The notes below the pieces were generated by a model. That model was not told the DNA's origin. It made no database searches and was given only the letters and a program-made list of their open reading frames with translations. This document shows, piece by piece, positions 25,783 to 35,653 of a stretch of DNA of 52,690 nt (within the stretch, counting starts at the first letter, position 1; every line of letters starts with the position of its first letter). The position numbers and the translations under genes are program-made. Source of the stretch: Actinomycetes bacterium (lineage in GTDB: Bacteria > Actinomycetota > Acidimicrobiia > Acidimicrobiales > Bog-793); the NCBI GenBank assembly GCA_021829645.1, contig JAKBPI010000013.1, positions 1 through 52,690 of the forward strand, in the 5' to 3' direction.

Positions 25783-27381
25783 TTGACAGAACCTGATCTG
25801 CCTATATCTCAACAACCAAGTTTGCCGGGCTACACGACAAGGAAAGCCGTCAACATATCGGTAGTGGCGTCTTGGACACATCGACAATTGGAACATTTCT
25901 TAGGCGGAAAAGAAAGAACACGAATTATAGTTGTTCTGGCTTGTGTCCTCGGTTTGGCAAGCGCCGACACAGCCACCGTAGGAGCATCTGCTGCACAACT
26001 CATTTCCCAACTCCACATCACTAACACAGACATAGGCTTACTGGTAACAGTGCCTTCTCTCCTGGCAGCAGTGGGAAGCTTACCCTTCGGCGTGGCGGCA
26101 GACAGACTCAGAAGAACAAGGATACTGGGACTGGCCGTGCTCCTATGGGGCATCGTCATGGTTTGGAGCGCCACTGTCAACACCTTTGGAGGACTTCTCA
26201 TTACCAGAGTATTTCTGGGATTTATTACAGCAGCCGCTGGGCCTATTACCGCTTCTTTGGTGGGGGATTACTTTCCCGGCACCGAAAGAGGGCGTATTTA
26301 CGGATATATCCTCACAGGAGAACTCCTTGGAGCCGGATTGGGCTTTGAGGTAACCGGAGATATTTCAGTAATCAGCTGGAGAGCGGCTTTTTTTATTTTG
26401 GCAATCCCCGGTTTTATACTGGCCAGATTTTTATTTAAGCTGCCGGAACCAAAACGCGGTCGCAGAATAAGGATACAAAAAAATCCCGTACAACCAGAAA
26501 ACCTCCCGTTTGACTATGCAGAGTACACTGATGAAGCGAGTGCCGGCATGCAGGGTAAGGCGTATGTGCATTCAAATGTGGACCAACACATAGATCAAAA
26601 TGACACCAATACGGATGCGCAAAGACTTGCTCATGAACTAGGCATAGAACCCGAGGCAAGACGTATCCTGCGCAGAGATCCACGCAGATTAAAAATTGTG
26701 TCGGCCACCAAATATGTCATGAGTATACCTACAAATCTCATTCTCATAGCGGCTGGGGCAAGCGGATACTTCTTCCTTGCCGGGGTAGCTACGTTTGGAA
26801 TGGAGTTCGTGACCAAGTGGTATAAAATCAACCAATTCTTTGCGGGTTTACTGATGCTAGTCGTCGGCGCAGGAGCAGTTGCCGGAGTATTGCTGGCCGG
26901 ACGAATAAGTGACACCCTCATTAAACACGGAGTGTTACGAGGTCGTATTTATATTGCCATCGGAGCAGCGGCTCTCACTACTATATGTTTTATTCCTGCC
27001 CTCATCACCAATTCCCCTCTCGCTGCTTTACCATACCTTACCGTAGCGGCTTTTGGACTTTCCGCACAAAACCCCCCTATCGATGCAGCCAGACTCGATA
27101 TAGTGCCTCCGCTGCTTTGGGGGAGAGCCGAAGGAGCACGTACATTTGTGAGAACCGCTGCACAGGCAGTAGCACCGACATTATTCGGATTTGTTTCTGA
27201 ATACATTTTCTCAGGCGGCAGTTCTCATACCGCCGACTCTTTGCGTTGGACTTTCCTGATTATGCTCATTCCGTTGGCGGCAAATGCCCTGATCATGGTC
27301 AAAGCCATCAAATCTTACCCCGTCGACGTCGCCACTGCAGCGGCGTCTTCTGGCACAATACAAAATAAGAATACTAACTGA
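25783..27381 (+). CDS. Major facilitator superfamily transporter
   Basis: The 532-residue protein has about twelve membrane helices. The MFS loop 2-3 motif appears as FGVAADRLRRTRILG, and an early ASADTATVGASAAQL helix resembles spinster-like MFS permeases. A roughly 80-residue polar central loop (about residues 225-305) separates the two halves. The start is a TTG with a GCGGAGAA ribosome binding site; no in-frame ATG lies close by. Its 3' end overlaps the convergent riboflavin kinase gene by eight bases. The substrate is unknown. Confidence 0.85.
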   Translation: MTEPDLPISQQPSLPGYTTRKAVNISVVASWTHRQLEHFLGGKERTRIIVVLACVLGLASADTATVGASAAQLISQLHITNTDIGLLVTVPSLLAAVGSLPFGVAADRLRRTRILGLAVLLWGIVMVWSATVNTFGGLLITRVFLGFITAAAGPITASLVGDYFPGTERGRIYGYILTGELLGAGLGFEVTGDISVISWRAAFFILAIPGFILARFLFKLPEPKRGRRIRIQKNPVQPENLPFDYAEYTDEASAGMQGKAYVHSNVDQHIDQNDTNTDAQRLAHELGIEPEARRILRRDPRRLKIVSATKYVMSIPTNLILIAAGASGYFFLAGVATFGMEFVTKWYKINQFFAGLLMLVVGAGAVAGVLLAGRISDTLIKHGVLRGRIYIAIGAAALTTICFIPALITNSPLAALPYLTVAAFGLSAQNPPIDAARLDIVPPLLWGRAEGARTFVRTAAQAVAPTLFGFVSEYIFSGGSSHTADSLRWTFLIMLIPLAANALIMVKAIKSYPVDVATAAASSGTIQNKNTN

Positions 27382-28087
27382 CCAAAAGACGTCTGCTTAC
27401 GTCTACGTCCTCTTGGATAGCTTCAATCAACTGGGCTATATTTTCGAATTTCTTTTGATGTCTTATAAAGTACCTGACATGCAGACAAATAATCCTGTCA
27501 TAAAGATTCATTTCTGCATCTATCAGATGGGCTTCTATAATTCTGTTTCCTTGGTCATAAAACTGTTCCCTTGTTCCAAGGGAAACCGCTGCCGACAATA
27601 TTTGATCACTCACGCCTCCAACTTGAGCGGCATATACTCCGTCCGACATATTGGATAAGAAATCCTCATTGAAGGAGGTATTCTGCGCCTGGCCAAAGTT
27701 ATGATGTCTGAAGCACTCCAAGACTTCTTTAGTGAGCAATTTAACATTTGCTGCTGTCCCAGATGCCTCAGAAGAATCCGTAGATAGAAATATTTCTGAT
27801 AACAGCCGATGAAGGAACAAAAAAAGTTCCCCAGATGATTTGTCGGCATAGAGATCCTGTGTGTCTAAAATTCGCCTAGTCGCTTCCCTTACAAGGACTT
27901 CTGCCTCAAAAGTAGTGCTTGCCGGAGTAATGTCTTTCATCGCATCCGTCAGGGAAAAAATAAATTTGTCGCTTATGAGTAAGCACTGAGACGGATCTAT
28001 GTTCGCCGTAGGGAAACCCAGTTGTCTTCCGCGACCGTCCCCCTTTACTACCAAACCCAACAAAATTGTGTCTTTGACTTCAAACAT
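27374..28087 (-). CDS. Riboflavin kinase-like protein with a large internal insertion
   Basis: The ends match the riboflavin kinase (RibF C-terminal) fold: LLGLVVKGDGRGRQLGFPTA at the N-terminus, and DGVYAAQVGG, SLGTREQF, IIEAHLI and LYDRIICLHVRYFIRHQKKF at the C-terminus. Between GFPTANID and DGVYAA, where the family normally has about 15 residues, lie about 115 extra residues (roughly 34-150) of helical, acidic character. No FAD synthetase (nucleotidyltransferase) domain is present. The ATG at 28087 has a perfectly placed GGAGG and is preferred over a GTG at 28093. Flavokinase activity (riboflavin to FMN) is likely if the fold tolerates the insert. Confidence 0.72.
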   Translation of the reverse strand: MFEVKDTILLGLVVKGDGRGRQLGFPTANIDPSQCLLISDKFIFSLTDAMKDITPASTTFEAEVLVREATRRILDTQDLYADKSSGELFLFLHRLLSEIFLSTDSSEASGTAANVKLLTKEVLECFRHHNFGQAQNTSFNEDFLSNMSDGVYAAQVGGVSDQILSAAVSLGTREQFYDQGNRIIEAHLIDAEMNLYDRIICLHVRYFIRHQKKFENIAQLIEAIQEDVDVSRRLLVS

Positions 28088-28121
28088 CTGCACCTCCGGC
28101 AGTCAAACACTGTTACAAAGA

Positions 28122-29420
28122 TTACAGTAAATACATTTGAGAGAGTGCAATTAACACGAGTAGAGCCGCCAATACAAAAAAGGGCAACATATAACTTATA
28201 GAAAATAGGGCACCCCCAACCAGTGCCCCCATGCCGGCGAAAAGTGTCCAGAAGGTGGCGGCCATTCCCTGTGCCCTGCCCTGCCACGAAGCAGGAACTG
28301 CATCGGATATCAAAAGCGTGGCAGTCGGCGAAGCCAATACGGCTCCGGTGGCTTCAAAAACCGCCAAACCCACTATGAGGGGTACGAGATGGAGTTCGGG
28401 ATATATAGCGGCAAAGAGACCCGACCAGACGAGGGTGGTTGTCATGAGGAATTTTTTACTCCTGCGTTCGGCTAAATGACCAGCAGGTACGGCTAAAAAA
28501 GCGTAAGGTAAAGCAAAAAGAGTCCATGAAAGTCCTATTTCCAAAGAAGTGGCGTGTCGCAAATGCAAGTAAAGAGCCCAATATGATTCATAAGAGCCCG
28601 GCAAATACCCCAATACCGAAAATGCCAGTAAACCAGCGATGAATCGGGATTTTGATTTCTTATCTAAGAATGGAATTCTTTCATAGCCCGAAAAGCGAAA
28701 GGGGTTCCTCTTCGCAGGGAAGTTTCCCGGGCTCGCTCCGACAACTGCAGGTTTACTTACCTCACTGGACACGTCGTCGCTTACTCTGTCCATTGTGCTT
28801 CTGGGAGCAAAAAGAGACCGTCTGGTATTGGTGCCAAAAAAGTAAAGACCGGATAAGATAGCTGTCAAAATGCCTAGCAGTCCTGCCAATATAAATAAAA
28901 GCCTGAGCGAAGTGGTCCCTACAATGCTACCGACAACAGGACCAAGAGCAGTGGCCATCATTTGAGATCCGTAAATCATACCCAAAGAAGCACCTTTTTG
29001 TCCTTTTCCTGGGGTGACGGAAACGGCTACGATACAGGCAACCGTGACTGCTCCGGCCCCTATACCTTGCAACGAACGAAAAATTACAGCCGGGATAACA
29101 CCGGAAACCGGAGCGAACAAGATACTGGACAAACCAAATATACACAAACCGACGACGATCACCGGTGGCGGGCCTATTCTGTCCACCAACTTACCCACAG
29201 GAATTTGTGTTACAACAGCTCCTATATAGTAAGCCGACATTACAACGCCCACACCAAAACTGCCTGAACCTGATTTACTCAGATAAAGAGGCAGCATCGG
29301 CAATATAGCACTGGCACCCAACCAAAGAGAAAACGTCAACAAGGCTAGCACTAAGCGATTTTTATCGCTACGCCAACCAGTGGCAGGTTGAAAAGCAAAT
29401 AATTCTCTGAGTAAAACCAT
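28122..29420 (-). CDS. Major facilitator superfamily transporter
   Basis: From the ATG at 29420 the product is 432 residues with about twelve membrane helices. The MFS signature is QIPVGKLVDRIGPPPVIVVG in loop 2-3, and the second half carries AVPAGHLAERRSKKFLM. It resembles drug/metabolite efflux members of the superfamily. An upstream TTG would add 35 residues of non-membrane sequence and is unlikely. It lies 35 bases upstream of the riboflavin kinase gene on the same strand, so they may be co-transcribed, although no substrate follows from that. Confidence 0.85.
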   Translation of the reverse strand: MVLLRELFAFQPATGWRSDKNRLVLALLTFSLWLGASAILPMLPLYLSKSGSGSFGVGVVMSAYYIGAVVTQIPVGKLVDRIGPPPVIVVGLCIFGLSSILFAPVSGVIPAVIFRSLQGIGAGAVTVACIVAVSVTPGKGQKGASLGMIYGSQMMATALGPVVGSIVGTTSLRLLFILAGLLGILTAILSGLYFFGTNTRRSLFAPRSTMDRVSDDVSSEVSKPAVVGASPGNFPAKRNPFRFSGYERIPFLDKKSKSRFIAGLLAFSVLGYLPGSYESYWALYLHLRHATSLEIGLSWTLFALPYAFLAVPAGHLAERRSKKFLMTTTLVWSGLFAAIYPELHLVPLIVGLAVFEATGAVLASPTATLLISDAVPASWQGRAQGMAATFWTLFAGMGALVGGALFSISYMLPFFVLAALLVLIALSQMYLL

Positions 29421-29620
29421 AGTGCACCGTATCTTGTCTACATACCATCTACGACCCTGAGGCCATAAGCAATTGAGAGCCTTTGGTCTTCTGGTACGGT
29501 AGACCAAAAGCAGTATGGCTAACAAGTACTACACAGTAACGTGATTATTTGTATCCAAAGTTATAGCCCTGTGACAGGCGTTTTCTCAAAATAAAAGTAG
29601 TAAAGAAGAATCGACGTTTA

Positions 29621-29666
29621 TCTCTCACTGCCAAAAACCTCATCAGGTGTTTTTGGCAGTGAGAGA
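29621..29666. terminator. 18-bp perfect hairpin, terminator of nrdJ
   Basis: TCTCTCACTGCCAAAAAC (29621-29638) pairs exactly with its complement at 29649-29666 around a ten-base loop. It lies 33 bases past the nrdJ stop. The long perfect stem is the strongest hairpin seen in the window. Confidence 0.75.
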
Positions 29667-29699
29667 TTGGATGTCGAATAGGCTGAATAGGCTATACAA

Positions 29700-32522
29700 T
29701 TACGAGCACCCGCTTGTAGCGCCACAACTGGGACAAGCATAGCAAGAGCCGGCTCTTTGCATCACATTGCCACAGGCGTAGCAAAACGGTGCGTCTTTGC
29801 TTTTTTCCGAAACAACCCCAGAAGAGACGGCTGCTTCTTGAGTCTTGGCAACGCTTCCTTCCCTATCTCCGCCTTCACCAAACCTATCGCGTTCCTGCTG
29901 TACAGCGTTGGCTAGTTCTATGTACTCCATACCGGGCAAAGGCTGCTGCGTTCTCTCTCCGGTAGAGAGTATGCCCAGTTCAATCCTTTCATCTTCTGGT
30001 AGGTAATCCAAAGCGAGGCGTCTGAAAATATAATCAACCAAGCTGGAGGCAATTCGCAGATCCTGGTCGTCGGTCATCCCTGCAGGATCAAAGCGCATAT
30101 TTGTATATTTTTTAACAAAAGTAGAAAGCGGTACGCCATGCTGGAGACCCAAACTAACGGCTATAGAAAAGGCGTCCATGATGCCAGACAAAGTCGATCC
30201 CTGCTTCGAGACCTTCATGAATACTTCGCCAGGACGACCGTTGTCATACTCACCCACCGTTACATAACCTTCGCAGTCGGCAACCCGGAAAGCAAACGTA
30301 CTGGAACGTCTCTTTCTCGGAAGTCTTTCGCGGGAAGTTCTGGGGTGAGCAGTAGTCGCCGACTTTGCTTCCGGCTCTTTTACATAGGCATCTTTTGCGG
30401 ATAGACTGTGTGTCGAAATGTCAAGCTTATCTTCTTCCTTTTTGGTCGTAGATAATGGCTGACCGACTTTACAGTTGTCGCGATAGATAGCAACGGCTTT
30501 CAATCCAAGTTTCCAAGCGTCGATATGCAACTGTTCAACGTCTTCCACACTTACGTCTTCCGGCATATTGACGGTCTTGGAGATTGCCCCAGATATGAAA
30601 GGCTGTGCGGCAGCCATCATTTTCACATGACCGGAATAGTGAATGGTGTTATCTCCCATTGAACAGGCAAATACCTTATAGTGCTCAGACTTGAGAAATG
30701 GAGCTCCCATAATGGTTTTTTGTTTGTCTATCCAAGACACTATAGATTCTATTTCCTCAGGAGAGTAACCCAACTTTACCAGAGCACGTGGTACGGTTTG
30801 ATTGACAATTGACATTGTCCCTCCCCCGACCAACTTTTTGGTTTTTACAAGCGCTAAATCGGGCTCAATTCCAGTTGTATCGCAATCCATCAAAAAGGAA
30901 ATGGTACCAGTTGGGGCAAGCACTGTGGCTTGGGCGTTTCTTACTCCGACGACTTCAGCAAGCTCAACGGCGTTGTCAAATGATTCAGCGGCGGCAGCGA
31001 AAAGGTGCGTAGGAACATGCTTCTGATCGATTTTTGCCACTTCTTCTCTGTGCATTTTCAACACTTTGAGCATCGGCTCCCTGTTGAGCGCATAGCCTTC
31101 GAAGGGACCTTTGCGCGAAGCAATCTTTGCGGAGGTGTAGTAAGCATGACCGGTCATAAGCGCTGTTACCGAAGATGTCAGCGCTCTTGCCTCATCTGAA
31201 TCATAAGAAAGACCGAGAGCCATCAACATAGCCCCCAAGTTGGCATAGCCCAAACCAAGCTGTCTAAATTTCTTCGTAGTATCCGTAATCTTTTCCGTGG
31301 GATAGTCGGCATTGCCAACCAAAATTTCCTGTGCACTAAAGACAACTTCTACCGCTGCCTTAAAAGCTTCGGTGTCAAATACACCGTCTGCTTTCAAAAA
31401 GGAAAGCAAGTTAAGACTTGCGAGATTGCATGCGCTGTTATCCAAATGTACGTATTCGCTACAGGGATTGCTGGCACTGATGCGTCCGGTATTGGGAGCT
31501 GTATGCCACTTATTAATTGTCGTATCGAATTGTAACCCCGGGTCCGCACATTCCCACGCAGCTTGAGCGATTTGACGGAAAAGGTCTCTTGCTTTTACTG
31601 TTGCCACAGGCCTTTTGTCTGTTCTGGCAAGCAGATCCCAATTGCCATCGACAGATACCTGTCTCATAAAATCATCGCTTATCCTGACAGAGTTATTGGC
31701 ATTTTGGTACTGAACAGAAAAACTGTCTTTACCGTCTAAATCCATATCAAAGCCGGCTTCTTTCAAAGCCCGTATTTTTCTCTCCTCAAGGGCTTTACAC
31801 CAAATAAATTCCTTTATATCAGGGTGATCTACGTCAAGAACAACCATTTTTGCAGCACGCCTGGTTTTACCGCCGGATTTGATGGTACCAGCGGAAGCAT
31901 CCGCTCCGCGCATAAAACTAACCGGTCCAGACGCCGTTCCGCCGCCTTTGAGGAACTCTTTAGAACTTCTTATTTTTGACAGATTGACACCGGCACCAGA
32001 GCCGCCTTTGAAAATGATACCCTCTTCCGTATACCAATTCAGGATGTCTTTCATGGAATCTTCGACTGCCAAAATGAAACAGGCTGAGGCTTGCTGAGGG
32101 ACGCCTTTTACTCCTATGTTGAACCATACAGGAGAGTTGAAAGCTGCCTTTTGGGTAATTATTAAGTACTTCAATTCATCAGAAAAAGCCATGGCTTCGG
32201 CGTCGCCGGTAAAGTATCCGTCTTTTATTCCCCAGGCCGTAATGGTGTCGACAACCCTGTCAACTACCTGTTTCAGAGAAGTTTCGCGCTCCGGTGTACC
32301 CAGATTACCCCTAAAATACTTTTGTGCCAAAATATTGGTAGCATTCATGCTCCAAAATTTGGGAACCTCCACGTCAAGTTGCTCAAATGCAACTTCGCCT
32401 GTACGATAGTCGGTAATTCTGGAATCGCGTTTCTCCCATTCCACCATTTCATACGGATGTACACCGGCAGTTGTAAAATGCCTGCGTATGCCTATTTCAT
32501 TTCTGTCTTCGGTAAGTGCCAC
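29700..32522 (-). CDS. nrdJ: Adenosylcobalamin-dependent (class II) ribonucleotide reductase
   Basis: The 940-residue enzyme converts ribonucleotides to deoxyribonucleotides using adenosylcobalamin as radical source. Recognisable regions are FKGGSGAGVNLSKIRSSKE, the substrate-site NPCSEYVHLDNSACNLASLN, the glycyl-barrel segment RQLGLGYANLGAMLMALGL and LAPTGTISFLMDCDTTGIEP. A C-terminal domain ends with two CxxC pairs (CYACGNVM, CYACPSCG), as in NrdJ proteins. The start is GTG at 32522 with an AGGAAGGGGA ribosome binding site. It works without oxygen and requires B12, which fits the cobB gene in the same window. No cobalamin riboswitch is visible upstream. Confidence 0.96.
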   Translation of the reverse strand: MALTEDRNEIGIRRHFTTAGVHPYEMVEWEKRDSRITDYRTGEVAFEQLDVEVPKFWSMNATNILAQKYFRGNLGTPERETSLKQVVDRVVDTITAWGIKDGYFTGDAEAMAFSDELKYLIITQKAAFNSPVWFNIGVKGVPQQASACFILAVEDSMKDILNWYTEEGIIFKGGSGAGVNLSKIRSSKEFLKGGGTASGPVSFMRGADASAGTIKSGGKTRRAAKMVVLDVDHPDIKEFIWCKALEERKIRALKEAGFDMDLDGKDSFSVQYQNANNSVRISDDFMRQVSVDGNWDLLARTDKRPVATVKARDLFRQIAQAAWECADPGLQFDTTINKWHTAPNTGRISASNPCSEYVHLDNSACNLASLNLLSFLKADGVFDTEAFKAAVEVVFSAQEILVGNADYPTEKITDTTKKFRQLGLGYANLGAMLMALGLSYDSDEARALTSSVTALMTGHAYYTSAKIASRKGPFEGYALNREPMLKVLKMHREEVAKIDQKHVPTHLFAAAAESFDNAVELAEVVGVRNAQATVLAPTGTISFLMDCDTTGIEPDLALVKTKKLVGGGTMSIVNQTVPRALVKLGYSPEEIESIVSWIDKQKTIMGAPFLKSEHYKVFACSMGDNTIHYSGHVKMMAAAQPFISGAISKTVNMPEDVSVEDVEQLHIDAWKLGLKAVAIYRDNCKVGQPLSTTKKEEDKLDISTHSLSAKDAYVKEPEAKSATTAHPRTSRERLPRKRRSSTFAFRVADCEGYVTVGEYDNGRPGEVFMKVSKQGSTLSGIMDAFSIAVSLGLQHGVPLSTFVKKYTNMRFDPAGMTDDQDLRIASSLVDYIFRRLALDYLPEDERIELGILSTGERTQQPLPGMEYIELANAVQQERDRFGEGGDREGSVAKTQEAAVSSGVVSEKSKDAPFCYACGNVMQRAGSCYACPSCGATSGCS

Positions 32523-32808
32523 TTAGTCCCCTTCCTCTCTTATTTGAATATCAGCCTGGATTCGTACTGCTTATCTTTATCTACTATTTACTTATCTACT
32601 AAATCTCTATAATTTGTATGTACCAAATTGAAGAACATAGGCTAAATTACACGCATGTAATTATCTGTAGTTACCTAGCATAAACTCAATAAAATGTGGT
32701 GTCAATCGAATTATCGGGAAAAATCTATTATTAATTATTTAATTATTTGTTGTAACTCAAGTGTAATAAAGTCATGGGCAGTTCGTGACTTTCCAACGCT
32801 ACAACCCC

Positions 32809-32840
32809 TACCAAAAGGCTACAAATGTTCTCTTTTGGTA
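32809..32840. terminator. Hairpin adjoining the aminotransferase stop codon
   Basis: TACCAAAAG (32809-32817) pairs exactly with CTTTTGGTA (32832-32840), directly beside the TAG of the leftward aminotransferase gene. It is probably its terminator. The remaining gap up to the nrdJ start region (32523-32808) is AT-rich with no gene seen. Confidence 0.5.
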
Positions 32841-34043
32841 CTACGTTCCAAGTTCCGGTAAAGCTTTTTTGATGCTTCTGATCGCCTGACCAATGCGCTG
32901 TTCGTTTTCTATCAACGCAAAACGTACGTATCCGTCTCCGCCTGGCCCAAAACCTACTCCCGGTGAAACGGCTACTTTCGCTTTGGAAACTAAAAGTTTG
33001 GAAAAGTCCAAAGAACCCATGGCGGCATAAGGCTCGGGGATTTTGGCCCAAACGAACATGGTCGCTTTGGGCTTGGCGACATGCCATCCTATTCTCGACA
33101 TTCCGTCACATAGTGCATCGCGTCTTGCTAAGTATATTTCATTAACTGCTTTTGGATAATCAGGGGCCTCGTTCATAGCCACAATCGAAGCTATCTGTAT
33201 CGGCTGAAAAGTTCCATAGTCCAGATAACTCTTTAGTTTAGTAAGAGCTTGCACAACTTGCTTATTCCCCACCAAAAAAGCCACGCGCCAACCGGCCATG
33301 GAGAATGATTTTGTCAGCGAATAAAGCTCGACTGCCACGTCTTTGGCGCCAGGAACCTGCAGAATGGAAGGAGGTGTAAAGCCATCAAAAGAAGTGTCGG
33401 CATAGGCGAAATCATGCACCAGAATAACTTCGTGTTCTTTGGCAAATTCAACCAACCTAGCCATAGTTCCCAGATCAACGCAGGCAGTTGTGGGATTGTG
33501 GGGGAAAGATATGACGACAACTTTCGGCTTTGGCCAAGCAGACTCCCAAGCCTGCATCAAATTGGCAAAAAAAGCTTCCCCGGCGTCGCTTTCGTCTGTC
33601 CCCAAGCCCTCCAAAGGAATCATGCGGACGTCGGCTCCGGCAAACAAGGGAGCGTAAATGTGGATCGGATATGAAGGTGCGGGAACTAAGGCCGTATCAC
33701 CCGGGGCTACCAACACCCACATCAAATGAGAAAAGCCTTCCTTGGCACCTATGGTAGTGAGGACTTCTTGATCCGGATCAAGTTCTACATTAAACCTGCG
33801 CAGATAAAGATCAGCTATGGCAAGTCTGAGCTTTGGTATACCGCGTGACGAAGAGTACCTGTGATTACGTGGGTTTTTGGCTGCTTCTATCAATTTGTCC
33901 ACTGCTACATCAGGAGAAGGTATGTCCGGATTACCAAAAGCTAAATCCACAACATCATCCCCTGCTCGCCTTGCCTGCAATTTAAGCGAGTCTATTTGGG
34001 CAAATACATAAGGTGGTAAACCGGTAATTCTACGAAACTCCAT
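32841..34043 (-). CDS. alaC: AlaC/YfdZ-like class I aminotransferase
   Basis: The 400-residue PLP enzyme is of aminotransferase class I. The PLP lysine is in [20 protein letters not shown], and the substrate and cofactor regions are seen as [39 protein letters not shown] and [13 protein letters not shown]. The N-terminal [17 protein letters not shown] is characteristic of the AlaC (glutamate-pyruvate transaminase) and related LL-diaminopimelate-like group. It would interconvert alanine or a related amino acid with its keto acid. Exact substrates cannot be fixed by sequence. Confidence 0.88.
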   Translation of the reverse strand: MEFRRITGLPPYVFAQIDSLKLQARRAGDDVVDLAFGNPDIPSPDVAVDKLIEAAKNPRNHRYSSSRGIPKLRLAIADLYLRRFNVELDPDQEVLTTIGAKEGFSHLMWVLVAPGDTALVPAPSYPIHIYAPLFAGADVRMIPLEGLGTDESDAGEAFFANLMQAWESAWPKPKVVVISFPHNPTTACVDLGTMARLVEFAKEHEVILVHDFAYADTSFDGFTPPSILQVPGAKDVAVELYSLTKSFSMAGWRVAFLVGNKQVVQALTKLKSYLDYGTFQPIQIASIVAMNEAPDYPKAVNEIYLARRDALCDGMSRIGWHVAKPKATMFVWAKIPEPYAAMGSLDFSKLLVSKAKVAVSPGVGFGPGGDGYVRFALIENEQRIGQAIRSIKKALPELGT

Positions 34044-34185
34044 AATTAATACGTTACCCGCAAACCTAACTTATACGCAGTAAAATGTAGGAGAATTTAG
34101 CCTCATACATATTTTTTACATTACATGTAAATTTATTTTGCATGTAACCCTGGCTAGTAATTGGCGTCGACAAAACAATGGAACA

Positions 34186-34992
34186 CTAATTCGAGCTTTT
34201 GAGTGCAGACAGAAAAGTAATGGCCTCCCGAAGTTCTGATTTTTCGTTTGATCCCAAGTGAAAAACCGCCCACGAAATCCCCAAACGGGACAGCTCACGA
34301 TAGAGCAACTGTCTTTCTGTATCTTCGCGAGGCAGGACACCGGCCCAAGTGAAGTTTTTTGCCTGTGAAAATACATCCGGACTAAATACCGGATTGTCTT
34401 TACTGGTATTAGGCCCTCTTGGAATTGTTGGATCCCATGAGCCGAATTCCACGTAAGCAAATATCTTTTCCCGCAATACATCAGGTGGGGTGTTCCAAAA
34501 ATTTAACTTCGCTCCGACTTCGGTTGCAATGTTATTTGTAGAAGCCAAACCGGCTCCTATCCAAGTCGGCATAGCCGAGGCCAATAAAATAGATGCTATT
34601 TTTTTTAGTGACTTTTGGCGATCCGGAACAGATACTTCCGGTATACCCAAAACTCTATTTTCTAAAATGCTTTTTTTGTCGCCGGTCCCTATACCGGCAA
34701 TGACTCTGTTGTAGCTCAACTCGTTTAACGTTTTCATTTGGGAAATCAATAGATTATCCGGCAATAAACCCACCCTGGCAACAAGGGTACCCAAGGCAAT
34801 CTTTTTAGTCTGCTGGGTTAGCATACCCAAAACCGCTATTGCCGAAATAGCAGGTCTGTCGGGATAGCCTATGGGCCAAATGTGGTCATAAGAAAAAACA
34901 CCATCTAATCCGGTATCTTCTGCCCAAATAGCCGTTTCCACAGCCAAATCCATCTCTTCGGTAAACGTGGGGAGAATGACACCTATTTTCAT
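34186..34992 (-). CDS. Luciferase-like flavin/F420-dependent oxidoreductase
   Basis: The 268-residue protein has the TIM-barrel luciferase-like monooxygenase fold: MKIGVILPTF, the WAEDTGLDGVFSYDHIWPIG active-site region, KKIALGTLVARVGLLPDNLL and VIAGIGTGDKKS. The group includes F420-dependent dehydrogenases in actinobacteria as well as FMN monooxygenases. It is about 50 residues shorter than typical members. The cofactor is not certain. It lies just downstream of an SRPBCC gene on the same strand. Confidence 0.85.
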   Translation of the reverse strand: MKIGVILPTFTEEMDLAVETAIWAEDTGLDGVFSYDHIWPIGYPDRPAISAIAVLGMLTQQTKKIALGTLVARVGLLPDNLLISQMKTLNELSYNRVIAGIGTGDKKSILENRVLGIPEVSVPDRQKSLKKIASILLASAMPTWIGAGLASTNNIATEVGAKLNFWNTPPDVLREKIFAYVEFGSWDPTIPRGPNTSKDNPVFSPDVFSQAKNFTWAGVLPREDTERQLLYRELSRLGISWAVFHLGSNEKSELREAITFLSALKSSN

Positions 34993-35036
34993 TTTAATCC
35001 ACGTGTATATCGCTCAGGGGTAACCCAAACGGACAA

Positions 35037-35480
35037 TTAACGCGTGCGAGATTCAACAACATCCTTTAAATCCCATACCGCCGCGTGGAGAATATGGCTT
35101 TCGATTCTTCTTTTGACAAATCCGGGAATCGGAACTTTGAGGTCGACTTCGAGAGAGTACTTCACAAGGGTGGTATCGACGTCGGTGGCTTTGAATTCAT
35201 AGCTACCGTTTAATTTACTGGTTATATCTCCTTCGCTTTGATACCAAGTCAGAACATTTGGAGCTTGGGAGTAGTTATAGCATAAGATATAGTTGGCACT
35301 TCTGCCAAACGCTCCGGCACGAAAACGAGCAACTAACACCTGATTGGTCTCGTTTCGCTCCAAGATCTCTACCTCACGGATATCTGCGACCCACGAAGGA
35401 TAGCTCTCAATGTCTGTTACAACTGAAAAACAACGTTCGAGGCTTCCGGCGATCACAAGCTCCTCAGAGGCATGCTCCAC
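35037..35480 (-). CDS. SRPBCC-family (polyketide cyclase/COQ10-like) protein
   Basis: The 147-residue protein is a single helix-grip SRPBCC domain: SLERCFSVVTDIESYPSWVA near the start, then EVEILERNETNQVLVARFRA, and a long C-terminal helix (VKRRIESHILHAAVWDLKDV). Actinobacterial homologues are common beside PimB genes and are thought to bind lipids or polyketide-like ligands. The start is GTG with an AGGAG ribosome binding site. The function is inferred from the fold only. Confidence 0.85.
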   Translation of the reverse strand: MEHASEELVIAGSLERCFSVVTDIESYPSWVADIREVEILERNETNQVLVARFRAGAFGRSANYILCYNYSQAPNVLTWYQSEGDITSKLNGSYEFKATDVDTTLVKYSLEVDLKVPIPGFVKRRIESHILHAAVWDLKDVVESRTR

Positions 35481-35653
35481 AAATACTCCTTTCTCTCATC
35501 CGGTAATCAAAAGATCACATCAAAAACTGAAAAGTAAACGATAGAAATTTCATACAGCTTATGCTTCTCGATAGCAATAAAGTAGCACAAGAAAATCTAT
35601 TTGGTGGGACTAAATTTAACTATTCTGTTGCACATATCGCCACACCAAGTTAA

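Noticed and set aside
29421-29525. Upstream TTG start for the second MFS transporter
   Set aside because: It would add 35 residues with no membrane or family character; the ATG at 29420 begins the conserved protein.
32523-32808. Cobalamin riboswitch upstream of nrdJ
   Set aside because: No B12-box-like sequence or suitable helices could be recognised by eye.
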